From: Phaeovulum molybdatiresistens
Lineage (GTDB): Bacteria > Pseudomonadota > Alphaproteobacteria > Rhodobacterales > Rhodobacteraceae
NCBI RefSeq assembly: GCF_023544865.1
Contig: NZ_JAMJFX010000004.1
Coordinates: 62,001-126,000, forward strand
DNA: 64,000 nucleotides
Direction of reading: 5' to 3'
Position numbers and translations under genes: made by a program. Numbering within the stretch: position 1 is the first letter of the stretch; every line of letters starts with the position of its first letter. A model generated the notes under the pieces. It was given only the letters and a program-made list of their open reading frames with translations. It was not told where the DNA came from and did not search any database. Of this stretch, positions 28,894-38,444 are shown piece after piece.

Positions 28894-29496
28894 ATGGCGC
28901 AGCAAAAGATCAAACCCTGGGTAAAGGCGGCGCTGGAGTTCGGGCCGCTGATTGCCTTCTTCGTGGCCTTCGTGAAGCTGAAGGATGAAAGCTACACGAT
29001 CGGCGGCACCGATTATTCGGGCTTTATCCTGGCCACGGCGGGCTTCGTGCCGCTTCTGGTCATCACCACGCTGATCCTGTGGCGGCTGACGGGGCGGCTG
29101 GCGCCGATGCAGATCGCCACGCTGGTGCTGGTGGTGGTGTTCGGGGGGCTGTCGGTTTGGCTGAACGATGAACGCTTCTTCAAGATGAAGCCGACGATCA
29201 TTTACCTTCTGTTCGCCGCGATCCTGGGCCTTGGCCTGATGCTGCGTCGGCCCTGGCTTGCGCTGGTGATGGAAGAGGCCCTGCCGATGGAGCCCGAGGG
29301 CTGGCGCATCCTGACCCAGCGCATGGCGCTGTTTTTCCTCGGCCTTGCGGTCGCCAATGAGGTCGTCTGGCGCAGCATGTCCGATCAGGCCTGGGTCAAT
29401 TTCAAGACCTTCGGCCTGACCGTTCTGATGTTCGGCTTCTTCATGGCGCAGGGGCGGCTGTTCGCCCGCTACGGGATCGAGAAGAAGGCCGATTAG
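28894..29496 (+). CDS. yciB: Inner membrane-spanning protein YciB (septation protein A family)
   Basis: Membrane protein of 200 residues with about five hydrophobic segments. Family motifs include KPWVKAALEFGPLIAFF at the N-terminus and NEVVWR...WVNFKTFG near the C-terminus. Known roles are in envelope integrity and septation (also named IspZ). The ATG at 28894 fits the family N-terminus (MAQQKIKPWVK). The stop lies inside a perfect 12-bp tandem duplication that also contains the stop of the convergent GST gene. Confidence 0.9.
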   Translation: MAQQKIKPWVKAALEFGPLIAFFVAFVKLKDESYTIGGTDYSGFILATAGFVPLLVITTLILWRLTGRLAPMQIATLVLVVVFGGLSVWLNDERFFKMKPTIIYLLFAAILGLGLMLRRPWLALVMEEALPMEPEGWRILTQRMALFFLGLAVANEVVWRSMSDQAWVNFKTFGLTVLMFGFFMAQGRLFARYGIEKKAD

Positions 29497-29515
29497 CGCC
29501 GGAATTAGCGCCGGA
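29492..29515. repeat. 12-bp tandem duplication carrying both convergent stop codons
   Basis: ATTAGCGCCGGA occurs twice without a gap (29492-29503 and 29504-29515). The first copy carries the yciB TAG and the second the GST TAA on the other strand. A single ancestral copy would have supplied both stops. Confidence 0.8.
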
Positions 29516-30197
29516 ACAGGATCTCCTGCGCCTTGCGGTCCTGTGCCGCGTCCGACCGCAGATCCGCCCCCACCGCGCGGCCGCGCTGCACGGCGGGCCG
29601 GGCGGCCATCGTGTCCAGCCAGCGCGCCAGATGGGGCTTGTCATCCAGGCTTTGCTGTTGGCCTTCCCACAAGCAGGCCCAGGGCCAGATCGCGAAATCC
29701 GCGATCGACAGGAAATCGCCCGCCACGAATTCGCCCCGGGCCAGCTGCCGGTCCAGAGCACCGTAAAGCCGCGCCACCTCGCGCCGGTAGCGGTCCTTGG
29801 CATAGGGCAGGTCCTGCGGAGGGTCCATCGCGGGGGCATATTTCAGGAAATGATGCGCCTGTCCCGCCATCGGGCCAAGGCCGCCCATCTGCCACATCAG
29901 CCATTGTTCGACCGCGATCCGGTCACGCTCGCCGTGCCCTATGAACTGGCCGGTCTTGCGCGCCAGATACAGAAGGATCGCCCCCGATTCGAAGATCGAC
30001 ACCGGCGCACCATCGGGACCGTCGGGGTCCACGATCGCGGGCATGCGGTTGTTGGGCGCGATCTTCAGGAATTCGGGGTCGAACTGGTCGCCCGCGCCGA
30101 TATTAATCAGCTGCACCTGGTAGGGCAGGCCCATTTCCTCCAGCGCGATGGTGATTTTCCAGCCGTTCGGCGTGGGCCAGTAATACAGATCGATCAT
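29505..30197 (-). CDS. Glutathione S-transferase, nu-class (YfcG/YghU-like)
   Basis: GST-fold protein of 230 residues. The N-terminal thioredoxin-like domain begins IDLYYWPTPNGWKITIALEE. The TPNG segment is the nu-class signature that binds glutathione through Thr and Asn instead of Tyr/Ser, followed by NNRMPAIVD and FESGAILLYLA. The C-terminal helical domain includes WLMWQMGGLGPMAGQAHHF. Known nu-class members act as disulfide-bond reductases. Start at 30197. Divergent from metZ, convergent with yciB. Confidence 0.9.
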   Translation of the reverse strand: MIDLYYWPTPNGWKITIALEEMGLPYQVQLINIGAGDQFDPEFLKIAPNNRMPAIVDPDGPDGAPVSIFESGAILLYLARKTGQFIGHGERDRIAVEQWLMWQMGGLGPMAGQAHHFLKYAPAMDPPQDLPYAKDRYRREVARLYGALDRQLARGEFVAGDFLSIADFAIWPWACLWEGQQQSLDDKPHLARWLDTMAARPAVQRGRAVGADLRSDAAQDRKAQEILFRR

Positions 30198-30318
30198 GGT
30201 ATCTCCTTTCGGCCAAAGCATGGCGCAACGCGCGCCAAAGGCAAGGGCGCGGCATTGACCGCCCGGCTGCCCCTTGGTAACGCCAGCGCAACCGAAGGCC
30301 CGCCAGGGGGAGGCGCAG

Positions 30319-31494
30319 ATGAGCGACTGGAACACCCGCACCAAACTGATCCACGAAGGCATCCGCCGCAGCCAATATGGCGAAATGGCCGAGGCGATCT
30401 TTCTGACCCAGGGCTTTGTCTATGACAGTGCCGAACAGGCGCAGGCGCGCTTTGTGAAGGTGGGCGATGATGAATTCATCTATGCCCGCTACGGCAACCC
30501 CACCACCCGCATGTTCGAAGATCGCATGGCCGCGATCGAGGGCACCGAGGATGCCTTTGCCACCGCATCCGGCATGGCGGCGGTCAATGGCGCGCTGTTT
30601 TCCATCCTGAAGGCGGGCGATCATGTGGTGGCGGCGCGGGCGCTGTTCGGGTCGTGCCTGTATGTGCTGGAACTGTTGGGCCGCTTCGGGGTCGAGGTGA
30701 CGCTGGTTGATGGGCTGTCGCTGGACCAGTGGCGCGCGGTCGTGCGCCCTGGCACCAGGGCGGTGTTCTTCGAAAGCGTGTCAAACCCCACGCTTGAGGT
30801 GATCGACATTCGCGCCGTCGCCGAAATTGCCCATGCCGCGGGCGCGCTGGTGATCGTCGACAATGTCTTCGCCACGCCGGTCTTTTCGCGCGCGGTGGAC
30901 CAGGGGGCGGACGTGGTGGTCTATTCCACCACCAAGCATATCGACGGTGGCGGGCGGGCGCTGGGCGGGGTGGTCTGCGGCACGCGCGAGTACATCCGCG
31001 GCCCGCTGGAAACCTACATGAAGCATACCGGCGGCGCCATGAGCCCGTTCCACGCCTGGATCATGCTGAACGGCATGCAGACGCTGGACCTGCGCGTGCG
31101 CGCCCAGACCGCCAATGCCGAGGCCCTGGCCCGCGCGCTGGACGGTCATCCCAAGGTGGCGCGCGTGATCTATCCAGGGCTGGACAGCCACCCCCAGCAT
31201 GCGCTGGCCATCGCGCAGATGGGGGCGGGCGGCACCATGGTCTCGGCCGAGATCACGGGCGGGCAAGAGGCCGCCTTCCGGTTCCTGAACGCGCTGCAGA
31301 TCGTCAAGATTTCCAACAACCTGGGCGATGCCAAGTCGATCGTGACCCATCCCGCGACCACCACCCACCAGCGCCTGCCGCAGGATCAGAAGGATCTGCT
31401 GGGCATAACGCCGGGTCTGGTGCGGATCTCGCTTGGGATCGAGGATGGCCGCGATCTGGTGGCCGATGTGCTGGCTGCGCTGGACGCGGTGTGA
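30319..31494 (+). CDS. metZ: O-succinylhomoserine sulfhydrylase
   Basis: PLP enzyme that forms homocysteine from O-succinylhomoserine and sulfide in methionine synthesis. It has 391 residues. Cys/Met-metabolism family features: YARYGNPT near the N-terminus, the FATASGMAAVNGAL phosphate-binding region and the PLP lysine in YSTTKHIDGGGRALGG. The C-terminus (NLGDAKSIVTHPATTTHQ, GLVRISLGIED) is typical of MetZ. The start at 30319 has a strong ribosome site (GGGGGAGG). I found no SAM riboswitch pattern in the 121 bases upstream. Confidence 0.92.
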   Translation: MSDWNTRTKLIHEGIRRSQYGEMAEAIFLTQGFVYDSAEQAQARFVKVGDDEFIYARYGNPTTRMFEDRMAAIEGTEDAFATASGMAAVNGALFSILKAGDHVVAARALFGSCLYVLELLGRFGVEVTLVDGLSLDQWRAVVRPGTRAVFFESVSNPTLEVIDIRAVAEIAHAAGALVIVDNVFATPVFSRAVDQGADVVVYSTTKHIDGGGRALGGVVCGTREYIRGPLETYMKHTGGAMSPFHAWIMLNGMQTLDLRVRAQTANAEALARALDGHPKVARVIYPGLDSHPQHALAIAQMGAGGTMVSAEITGGQEAAFRFLNALQIVKISNNLGDAKSIVTHPATTTHQRLPQDQKDLLGITPGLVRISLGIEDGRDLVADVLAALDAV

Positions 31495-31498
31495 TCCG

Positions 31499-31530
31499 AA
31501 CCGATCCGGGTGATCCGGGTGATCCGGTGG
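31499..31530 (+). repeat. Short tandem repeat after metZ
   Basis: About three tandem copies of GATCCGGGT (from a degenerate GATCCGAACC at 31496 through GATCCGGTG), in the gap between metZ and folE2. Low-complexity. No promoter or terminator can be read from it. Confidence 0.45.
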
Positions 31531-31612
31531 CGGGTGGGATGCGTATCCCCTTGGACAAACGCGCCGCACCCCCCATATTGGCGGGGTTGGGCCAGCCCCA
31601 GGGGGATCAGCG

Positions 31613-32707
31613 ATGAACATTCACGGCAAGATCGAGGCGCCCGATACCGCAGAGGCGAAAGCGGCGCTGGATGTGTTGCGCCAATGGGCCGCCGGCGCGA
31701 CCGAAACGGAAATCGCCCGGCTTGATCCGGCGATTGCGCGCCTGCTGCCGGGGCGGTCGGTCGGCAATTACCCCGATCTGCGCCGCGTTTACCCCGAGGA
31801 TTTCAACGCCGATGAAAGCTATCGCGCCGGTCTGCCCGATCTGCAGAACGGCCCGGCAAGCCTGATCGTGGGCGCCAAGGCGCAGATCCAGCATGTCGGC
31901 ATTTCCAACTTCCGCCTGCCGATCCGCTACCATACACGCGACAACGGTGATCTGACGCTGGAAACCAGCGTCACCGGCACCGTCAGCCTGGATGCCGAAA
32001 AGAAGGGCATCAACATGAGCCGGATCATGCGGTCCTTCTATGGCCATGCCGAGCGCACCTTTTCCTTTGAGGTGATTGAGGCGGCGCTGGATGACTACAA
32101 GGACCATCTGGACAGTTTTGACGCCCGCATCCAGATGCGTCTGTCCTTCCCGATGAAGGTGGAAAGCCTGCGATCCGGCCTGTCGGGCTGGCAGTATTAC
32201 GACATCGCGCTGGAGGTGGTGGAAACCGCCGGCGTGCGCAAGAAGATCGTGCATCTGGATTACGTCTATTCCTCGACCTGCCCGTGCTCGCTGGAGCTGT
32301 CGGAACATGCGCGGATGGTGCGGGGGCAGCTGGCCACGCCGCATTCGCAGCGATCGGTTGCACGGATTTCCGTGGTGGTGGAACCGGGCCGCGTGCTGTG
32401 GTTCGAAGACCTGATCGACATGGCGCGGCGCGCGGTGCCGACCGAAACCCAGGTGATGGTCAAGCGCGAGGACGAACAGGCCTTTGCCGAGCTGAACGCC
32501 GCCAATCCGATCTTTGTGGAAGATGCCGCCCGCGCCTTTGCCGGGGTGCTGCTGGCCGATCCGCGAATCGGCGATTTCCGGGTTCTGGCCAGCCATCAGG
32601 AAAGCCTGCACAGCCATGATGCGGTCAGCCTGCTGACCGAGGGGCCGACCTTTGCTGCCGAAAGCCTGGATCCGCGGCTGTTCGCCTCGTTGATCCATCA
32701 CGGGTAA
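31613..32707 (+). CDS. folE2: GTP cyclohydrolase FolE2 (type IB)
   Basis: Makes 7,8-dihydroneopterin triphosphate from GTP, the first step to folate. It has 364 residues, the longer single-domain-fusion form of the family. The catalytic cysteine is in YSSTCPCSLELSEHAR, and the conserved QIQHVGISNFRLPI segment and DLIDMARRAVPTETQVMVKREDEQAFAE region are present. FolE2 is unrelated in sequence to FolE and can use metals other than zinc. Start at 31613 with CAGGGGGATCAGCG. A reverse-orientation dispersed repeat begins at the stop codon. Confidence 0.94.
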   Translation: MNIHGKIEAPDTAEAKAALDVLRQWAAGATETEIARLDPAIARLLPGRSVGNYPDLRRVYPEDFNADESYRAGLPDLQNGPASLIVGAKAQIQHVGISNFRLPIRYHTRDNGDLTLETSVTGTVSLDAEKKGINMSRIMRSFYGHAERTFSFEVIEAALDDYKDHLDSFDARIQMRLSFPMKVESLRSGLSGWQYYDIALEVVETAGVRKKIVHLDYVYSSTCPCSLELSEHARMVRGQLATPHSQRSVARISVVVEPGRVLWFEDLIDMARRAVPTETQVMVKREDEQAFAELNAANPIFVEDAARAFAGVLLADPRIGDFRVLASHQESLHSHDAVSLLTEGPTFAAESLDPRLFASLIHHG

Positions 32708-32775
32708 GGGGGGCGCTGCCCCCCTTCGCGGCAAAGCCGCTTCCCCCCCGGAGTATTTTGGCCAAGAAGAAGAAC
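32706..32775 (-). repeat. Dispersed intergenic hairpin repeat, copy 4 (reverse, variant core)
   Basis: A 9-bp hairpin (32706-32714 with 32718-32726, loop GCT) follows the folE2 stop directly. Next come a small GCGGC/GCCGC stem (32729-32741) and the variant core, read on the minus strand as TTGGCCAAAATACTCCGG. The hairpin lies in the right place to end folE2 transcription. The core differs from the GTCCAAATATCC type but keeps the same order of parts. Confidence 0.68.
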
Positions 32776-32826
32776 ATTCGCGGAACTTCACTTGGCGGCG
32801 GCGCCGGGCCGCGTTAAGTTGGCGCC

Positions 32827-35193
<2,367 letters not shown>

Positions 35194-35214
35194 GCGCGCG
35201 ATCGTGGCCGGTGG

Positions 35215-35997
35215 TCAAAGCGTTGCGAACAGCGCTGAAAGGCGGCTTGCCTCGTCGTCCAGCCCCCAGGGCGGGTTCAGGATGAACATCCCCGATCCCA
35301 CCATGCCGTGGCCTTCGCGCGCGGGGGGGAATCGCACCTCATGGATCAGCGCGTCGGGATGGGCCGCGCGCAGGGCGCGGACCATTGGTTCCTGCGCGCC
35401 CGAGGCCAGGATCGGATACCACAGCACGATGGTGCCGACGTTCCATTTGCGCGCGATCTGGCCGATCAGCCGGGGCAGGGCCTGATAGTCGGATTTCACC
35501 TCATAGCTGGGATCGATTACCAGAAGCCCGCGCCGTGGGGTGGGGGGCGTCAGCGCCAGGGCCATCTGCAACCCGTCCTTCGGGTGGAAGATGCCGCCAT
35601 GGGGCGCCATCGCCTCGCGCAGTGCGGCAAACTCGCGCGGGTGCAATTCGCACAGATGGATCGTGTCGACCGGGCGCAGCAGATGCGCGGCGACCAGCGG
35701 CGATCCGGGATAGGCCAGTGGGCCGTGGGCCGCGCGGGTGGCGGCCAGGGCGCGCGCATAGGGGTGATCGGGGGCGAACCAGCCCAGGTGTTCGACGCGC
35801 TGGATGCCCTGCGCCGCCTCGCCCGTCTTCAGCGCCTCGGCCGCATCCAGCGCATAAAGCCCGCGCCCGGCATGGGTTTCCAGGTAGCTTAGCGGCTTGT
35901 CCTTGCGGGTCAGATAATCCAGCACACAGGCCAGCAGCGCGTGTTTGTGCACATCGGCCAGGTTTCCGGCGTGATAGATGTGTTGATAGGACAGCAT
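35215..35997 (-). CDS. rlmJ: 23S rRNA (adenine2030-N6)-methyltransferase RlmJ
   Basis: SAM-dependent methyltransferase that modifies A2030 of 23S rRNA, 260 residues. It starts MLSYQHIYHAGNLADVHKHALL, the family N-terminus. The SAM site includes YLETHAGRGLYALD, and the N6-adenine catalytic motif is DPSYEVKSDY. Positioned downstream of the hairpin array and convergent with uvrD (21-base gap). Confidence 0.94.
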   Translation of the reverse strand: MLSYQHIYHAGNLADVHKHALLACVLDYLTRKDKPLSYLETHAGRGLYALDAAEALKTGEAAQGIQRVEHLGWFAPDHPYARALAATRAAHGPLAYPGSPLVAAHLLRPVDTIHLCELHPREFAALREAMAPHGGIFHPKDGLQMALALTPPTPRRGLLVIDPSYEVKSDYQALPRLIGQIARKWNVGTIVLWYPILASGAQEPMVRALRAAHPDALIHEVRFPPAREGHGMVGSGMFILNPPWGLDDEASRLSALFATL

Positions 35998-36065
35998 CCC
36001 GTTTCCCCTGTCAGTCGTGATCGGTGATGCCGCGCCCCGGCGCGCGGTGCAAGACCGTTTGCGCC

Positions 36066-36106
36066 AAAAGAAAACGGCGGCGCCCGGGAGGAGGTGGGCA
36101 CCGCCG
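36066..36106 (-). terminator. Intrinsic terminator formed by the last array hairpin
   Basis: A 10-bp stem (36097-36106 with 36075-36084) with one G-U wobble on the minus strand and a 12-nt CACCTCCTCCCG loop, directly followed on the minus strand by TTTTCTTTT (36074-36066). It is both the eighth motif hairpin and a textbook intrinsic terminator, so it fixes the direction of transcription and the 3' end of the array. Confidence 0.88.
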
Positions 36107-36463
36107 CATCTTTTCCGTCAGCCCCAGGGAGGAGGAGGGGGCCTTCGGTATTGTCAGCGATGACCCCGGGAGGAGGGTGAGGTCACCGCCTTCGAACGGT
36201 TGGCCCAGGGAGGAGGAGGGGCCTTCCGTATTCCGCAGGGCCAAAGCCCTTGTCTTGTGCCCGGTTGGAAGCGCGGCGGCCCCAGGGAGGAGGAGGGGGC
36301 CGCCGCCTTCATCACGAGACCTCAGGGAGGAGGAGGAGGTCTTCGCTTGGGCGTCCGGCGGGGATCATGCGATCCTGTGGCCGGTATCTGGGGGCGGCAC
36401 CCTCAGGGAGGAGGAGGAGGGTGCCGCCGATTTCCGAGGCCCAGGGAGGAGGAGGGGCCTCAG
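36066..36463 (-). ncRNA. Array of eight anti-Shine-Dalgarno hairpin RNAs (CcsR/cuckoo RNA type)
   Basis: Eight hairpins in the 3' region of the DUF1127 transcript. Stem pairs by position: 36436-36442/36455-36461 (7 bp), 36393-36404/36417-36428 (12 bp), 36317-36323/36336-36342 (7 bp), 36273-36283/36296-36306 (11 bp), 36202-36206/36219-36223 plus an outer 3 bp, 36161-36165/36181-36185 plus an outer 3 bp, 36121-36125/36138-36142 (5 bp), and 36075-36084/36097-36106 (10 bp, terminator). In six, the 12-nt loop is exactly CTCCTCCTCCCT on the minus strand, while stem sequences differ but stay paired. Known precedent: Rhodobacter sphaeroides CcsR1-4, cut from the 3' UTR of a DUF1127 gene (RSP_6037) under heat-shock sigma factors. 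Here the count is eight. Individual RNA ends are not visible. Confidence 0.87.
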
Positions 36464-36473
36464 GAACTGAAAC

Positions 36474-36698
36474 TTACTTGCCGTAGGCCGCTTCCAGCGC
36501 GACACGGGTGATCATCGAGCGGTTGATGCCCAGATCGGCCAGTTCGCGGTTCGACAGGCCACGCAGTTCACGCACGGTCAGCGCATAGACCTTGCGACGG
36601 GCGCGGGCTTCGCCGATGGCGGTGAAGAACGCCAGGATACGCGCACCGATACCGCCGGTGCTGGCGTTGGCGTGATGGATGTCCTGAGCGAGTGCCAT
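36474..36698 (-). CDS. DUF1127 small basic protein (CcaF1-like)
   Basis: Protein of 74 residues ending in a DUF1127 domain (about residues 28-72: ARARRKVYALTVRELRGLSNRELADLGINRS), Arg-rich and probably RNA-binding. Start at 36698, 8 bases after AGGA; an ATG at 36704 is too close to that site. The eight-hairpin anti-Shine-Dalgarno array begins 12 bases after the stop on the same strand. The R. sphaeroides counterpart RSP_6037 (CcaF1) is described as a small RNA-binding protein whose 3' UTR yields CcsR RNAs, so position and orientation match. A sigma-32-like promoter lies about 60 bases upstream. Confidence 0.9.
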   Translation of the reverse strand: MALAQDIHHANASTGGIGARILAFFTAIGEARARRKVYALTVRELRGLSNRELADLGINRSMITRVALEAAYGK

Positions 36699-36756
36699 TG
36701 TCATCGTCCTGATTTGCGTCGTTTCGTGCTGCAGCCCTGTGCTGCTGTTGAAGACT

Positions 36757-36784
36757 AAATGGGACGAATGCTGCGTATGCACAA
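36757..36784 (-). promoter_or_regulatory. RpoH (sigma-32)-like promoter for DUF1127 and hairpin array
   Basis: On the minus strand TTGTGC (36784-36779), a 15-base spacer, then CCCATTT (36763-36757). The second element matches the sigma-32 -10 consensus CCCATNT exactly, and the first keeps the TTG of the -35. It would start transcription near 36750, about 50 bases before the DUF1127 ATG. Known R. sphaeroides CcsR loci depend on RpoHI/RpoHII, which agrees. Confidence 0.6.
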
Positions 36785-36947
36785 TACCAATAAGCCGCAA
36801 CGCTGCCATGCGGAAACTGCATAACGGCTGCTGACCTAATTTGGGCTAACGCCGCGTCACAATGTGTAAAATTTGTGCAAATTCCTGATCGCTTGCCTTC
36901 CGCGCGGAATGCGCCAGATTGTCAGGGTCCGCATCCAGGGGGAAAAC

Positions 36948-38018
36948 ATGTCTGTCAGCAAGCAAATGGTTCTTGAGGCGCTTGGCCGCGTGGCGCTGCC
37001 CGGCGGGGGCGATGTGGTGTCGCGTGATTACCTGCGCGCGCTGGCGGTCGAAGGCGGCGCGGTGCGGTTCGTGCTGGAGGCCGATGCCCCCGCCACCGCG
37101 CAGATGCTGGAATCGGTCCGCCCCGCGATCGAGGCGGCGGTGCGTGCCCTGCCGGGGGTGGACAGCCTGTCGATCGTCACCACCGCGCAGGCCCCCAAGG
37201 GCTTTGGCGCCCCGCAGATCGGTGGCCACCCCAAGCCCCAGGCCGGGCCGCTGCCGGTGCCCGGTGTCGCGCGCATCATCGCGGTGGGGTCCGGCAAGGG
37301 CGGGGTCGGAAAATCGACCGTTTCGTCGAACCTGGCGGTGGCGCTGGCGCGGGCGGGCAAGCGGGTGGGCCTGCTGGACGCCGATATCTACGGGCCCAGC
37401 CAGCCGCGCATGATGGGGGTGAACCGCCGCCCGTCCTCGCCCGATGGCAAGACGATCCTGCCGCTGCAGGCGCATGGCGTCACGCTGATGTCGATCGGGC
37501 TGATGCTGAAAGAGGATGAGGCCGTGATCTGGCGCGGCCCGATGCTGATGGGCGCGATGCAGCAGATGCTGGGCCAGGTGAAATGGGATGAATATGGCCC
37601 GCTGGATGTGCTGATCATCGACCTGCCGCCGGGCACGGGCGATGTGCAGCTGTCGCTGTGCCAGAAGACGCGGCTGGACGGGGCGATCATCGTGTCCACC
37701 CCGCAGGACGTGGCGTTGTTGGATGCGCGCAAGGCGATCGACATGTTCCGCCGCCTGGGCACGCCGGTGCTGGGCCTGATCGAGAACATGTCCACCTATA
37801 TCTGCCCCAATTGCGGGCATGAGGCGCATCTGTTCGGTCATGGCGGTGTCGCGGCCGAGGCGACCAAGCTGGGCATGCCTTATCTGGGCGAACTGCCGCT
37901 GGACCTGTCGGTGCGGCTGGCGGGCGATGCCGGAACCCCGGTCGCGGCCGGCGAGGGGCCGATGGCGGGCACCTATGCCGCGCTGGCGGCCCGGTTGATC
38001 GCGGCTAACGCGGTCTGA
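36948..38018 (+). CDS. mrp: Mrp/ApbC family Fe-S carrier ATPase
   Basis: P-loop ATPase that delivers Fe-S clusters to target proteins, 356 residues. An N-terminal DUF59/MIP18-type domain (about residues 1-85) is followed by the deviant Walker A GSGKGGVGKST (114-124), DADIYGPSQPRMMG and the cluster-binding CxxC (YICPNCGHE) near residue 285. Start at 36948 after AGGGGGAAAAC. Divergent from the DUF1127 gene. A 13-bp hairpin 53 bases past the stop may end the transcript. Confidence 0.95.
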   Translation: MSVSKQMVLEALGRVALPGGGDVVSRDYLRALAVEGGAVRFVLEADAPATAQMLESVRPAIEAAVRALPGVDSLSIVTTAQAPKGFGAPQIGGHPKPQAGPLPVPGVARIIAVGSGKGGVGKSTVSSNLAVALARAGKRVGLLDADIYGPSQPRMMGVNRRPSSPDGKTILPLQAHGVTLMSIGLMLKEDEAVIWRGPMLMGAMQQMLGQVKWDEYGPLDVLIIDLPPGTGDVQLSLCQKTRLDGAIIVSTPQDVALLDARKAIDMFRRLGTPVLGLIENMSTYICPNCGHEAHLFGHGGVAAEATKLGMPYLGELPLDLSVRLAGDAGTPVAAGEGPMAGTYAALAARLIAANAV

Positions 38019-38062
38019 ACCCGCCGCGGGCCCGGGATTTCACGGGAACAGGATTTCGGAAC

Positions 38063-38117
38063 TGGGATTTCATGGCCCCGGGCAGGATGTGGCCCGGGGC
38101 CATGGTATTTCATGGGA
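38063..38117 (+). promoter_or_regulatory. Distal MraZ-type boxes flanking a 13-bp hairpin
   Basis: TGGGA (38063-38067) and TGGCC (38073-38077), then TGGTA (38103-38107) and TGGGA (38113-38117). Both pairs are spaced exactly 10 bp apart by the same TTTCA spacer. They flank and partly overlap a perfect 13-bp inverted repeat (38071-38083 with 38092-38104). They resemble the TGGGN-N5-TGGGN sites known for MraZ but lie about 600 bp from mraZ, so some of the match may come from the inverted repeat. Confidence 0.35.
38071..38104 (+). terminator. 13-bp perfect hairpin after mrp
   Basis: Stem 38071-38083 with 38092-38104, loop of 8 bases, 53 bases downstream of the mrp stop. Only a weak TATTT follows. 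Probable transcript end for mrp, separating it from the mraZ leader. Confidence 0.55.
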
Positions 38118-38248
38118 ACGGCGCGGTCGCATCGCGGATCAAGCCGAATCACCCCGGCGTGATCGGCCGTGATCGCGCGTGGATTCGGGTGCTTTGGGGC
38201 GTTTTCAGCGGGCGTTCGGCGGCTTTTGGATGAAATTTTCCGTTTCGG

Positions 38249-38273
38249 TGGGAAATCATGGGGCGGGCTGTGA
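38249..38273 (+). promoter_or_regulatory. Forward MraZ-type box cluster
   Basis: TGGGA (38249-38253), TGGGG (38259-38263) and TGTGA (38269-38273) in exact 10-bp phase with 5-base spacers. The first two fit the TGGGN repeat pattern of MraZ operators known from E. coli; the third is a weaker match. Candidate autoregulatory or secondary operator upstream of the dcw cluster. Confidence 0.5.
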
Positions 38274-38419
38274 CGCGGCACGGTTAACAAGATGTTGTGG
38301 CTGTCGGACCACTATCTTCTACCTGTTCCGTTCATCGCGGGGTTGCGCTCCGCTGGATGCCCTTCGCCCCACATCAGGTTCCGCAGCGGCGGTGAATCTG
38401 GCCATAATTTCCTGTTGCT

Positions 38420-38444
38420 TCCCATGAAATCCCATGGCATCCCT
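38420..38444 (-). promoter_or_regulatory. Inverted MraZ-type box cluster near the likely leader start
   Basis: TCCCA (38420-38424), TCCCA (38430-38434) and TCCCT (38440-38444), which read on the minus strand as AGGGA, TGGGA and TGGGA with exact 10-bp phase. A CATAAT hexamer (38403-38408) just upstream could be the -10 of the mraZ leader promoter, though no good -35 is seen. The position about 260-285 bases before mraZ agrees with the long leader known in R. sphaeroides. Confidence 0.55.

Noticed and set aside
30198..30318. SAM-II-type riboswitch upstream of metZ
   Set aside because: metZ leaders in alphaproteobacteria often carry one, so I looked, but the conserved pseudoknot elements are not visible; a covariance-model search would settle it.
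36066..36463. Possible CRISPR array
   Set aside because: The repeated part is a 12-nt loop inside palindromes of differing sequence, with irregular spacing (about 35-75 bases), and no cas genes are present.
36024..36511. Plus-strand open frames rich in Gly/Glu/Arg across the hairpin array
   Set aside because: They are low-complexity translations of the GGAGGAGG loops, have no ribosome site, and run antisense to a promoter-terminator unit on the minus strand.
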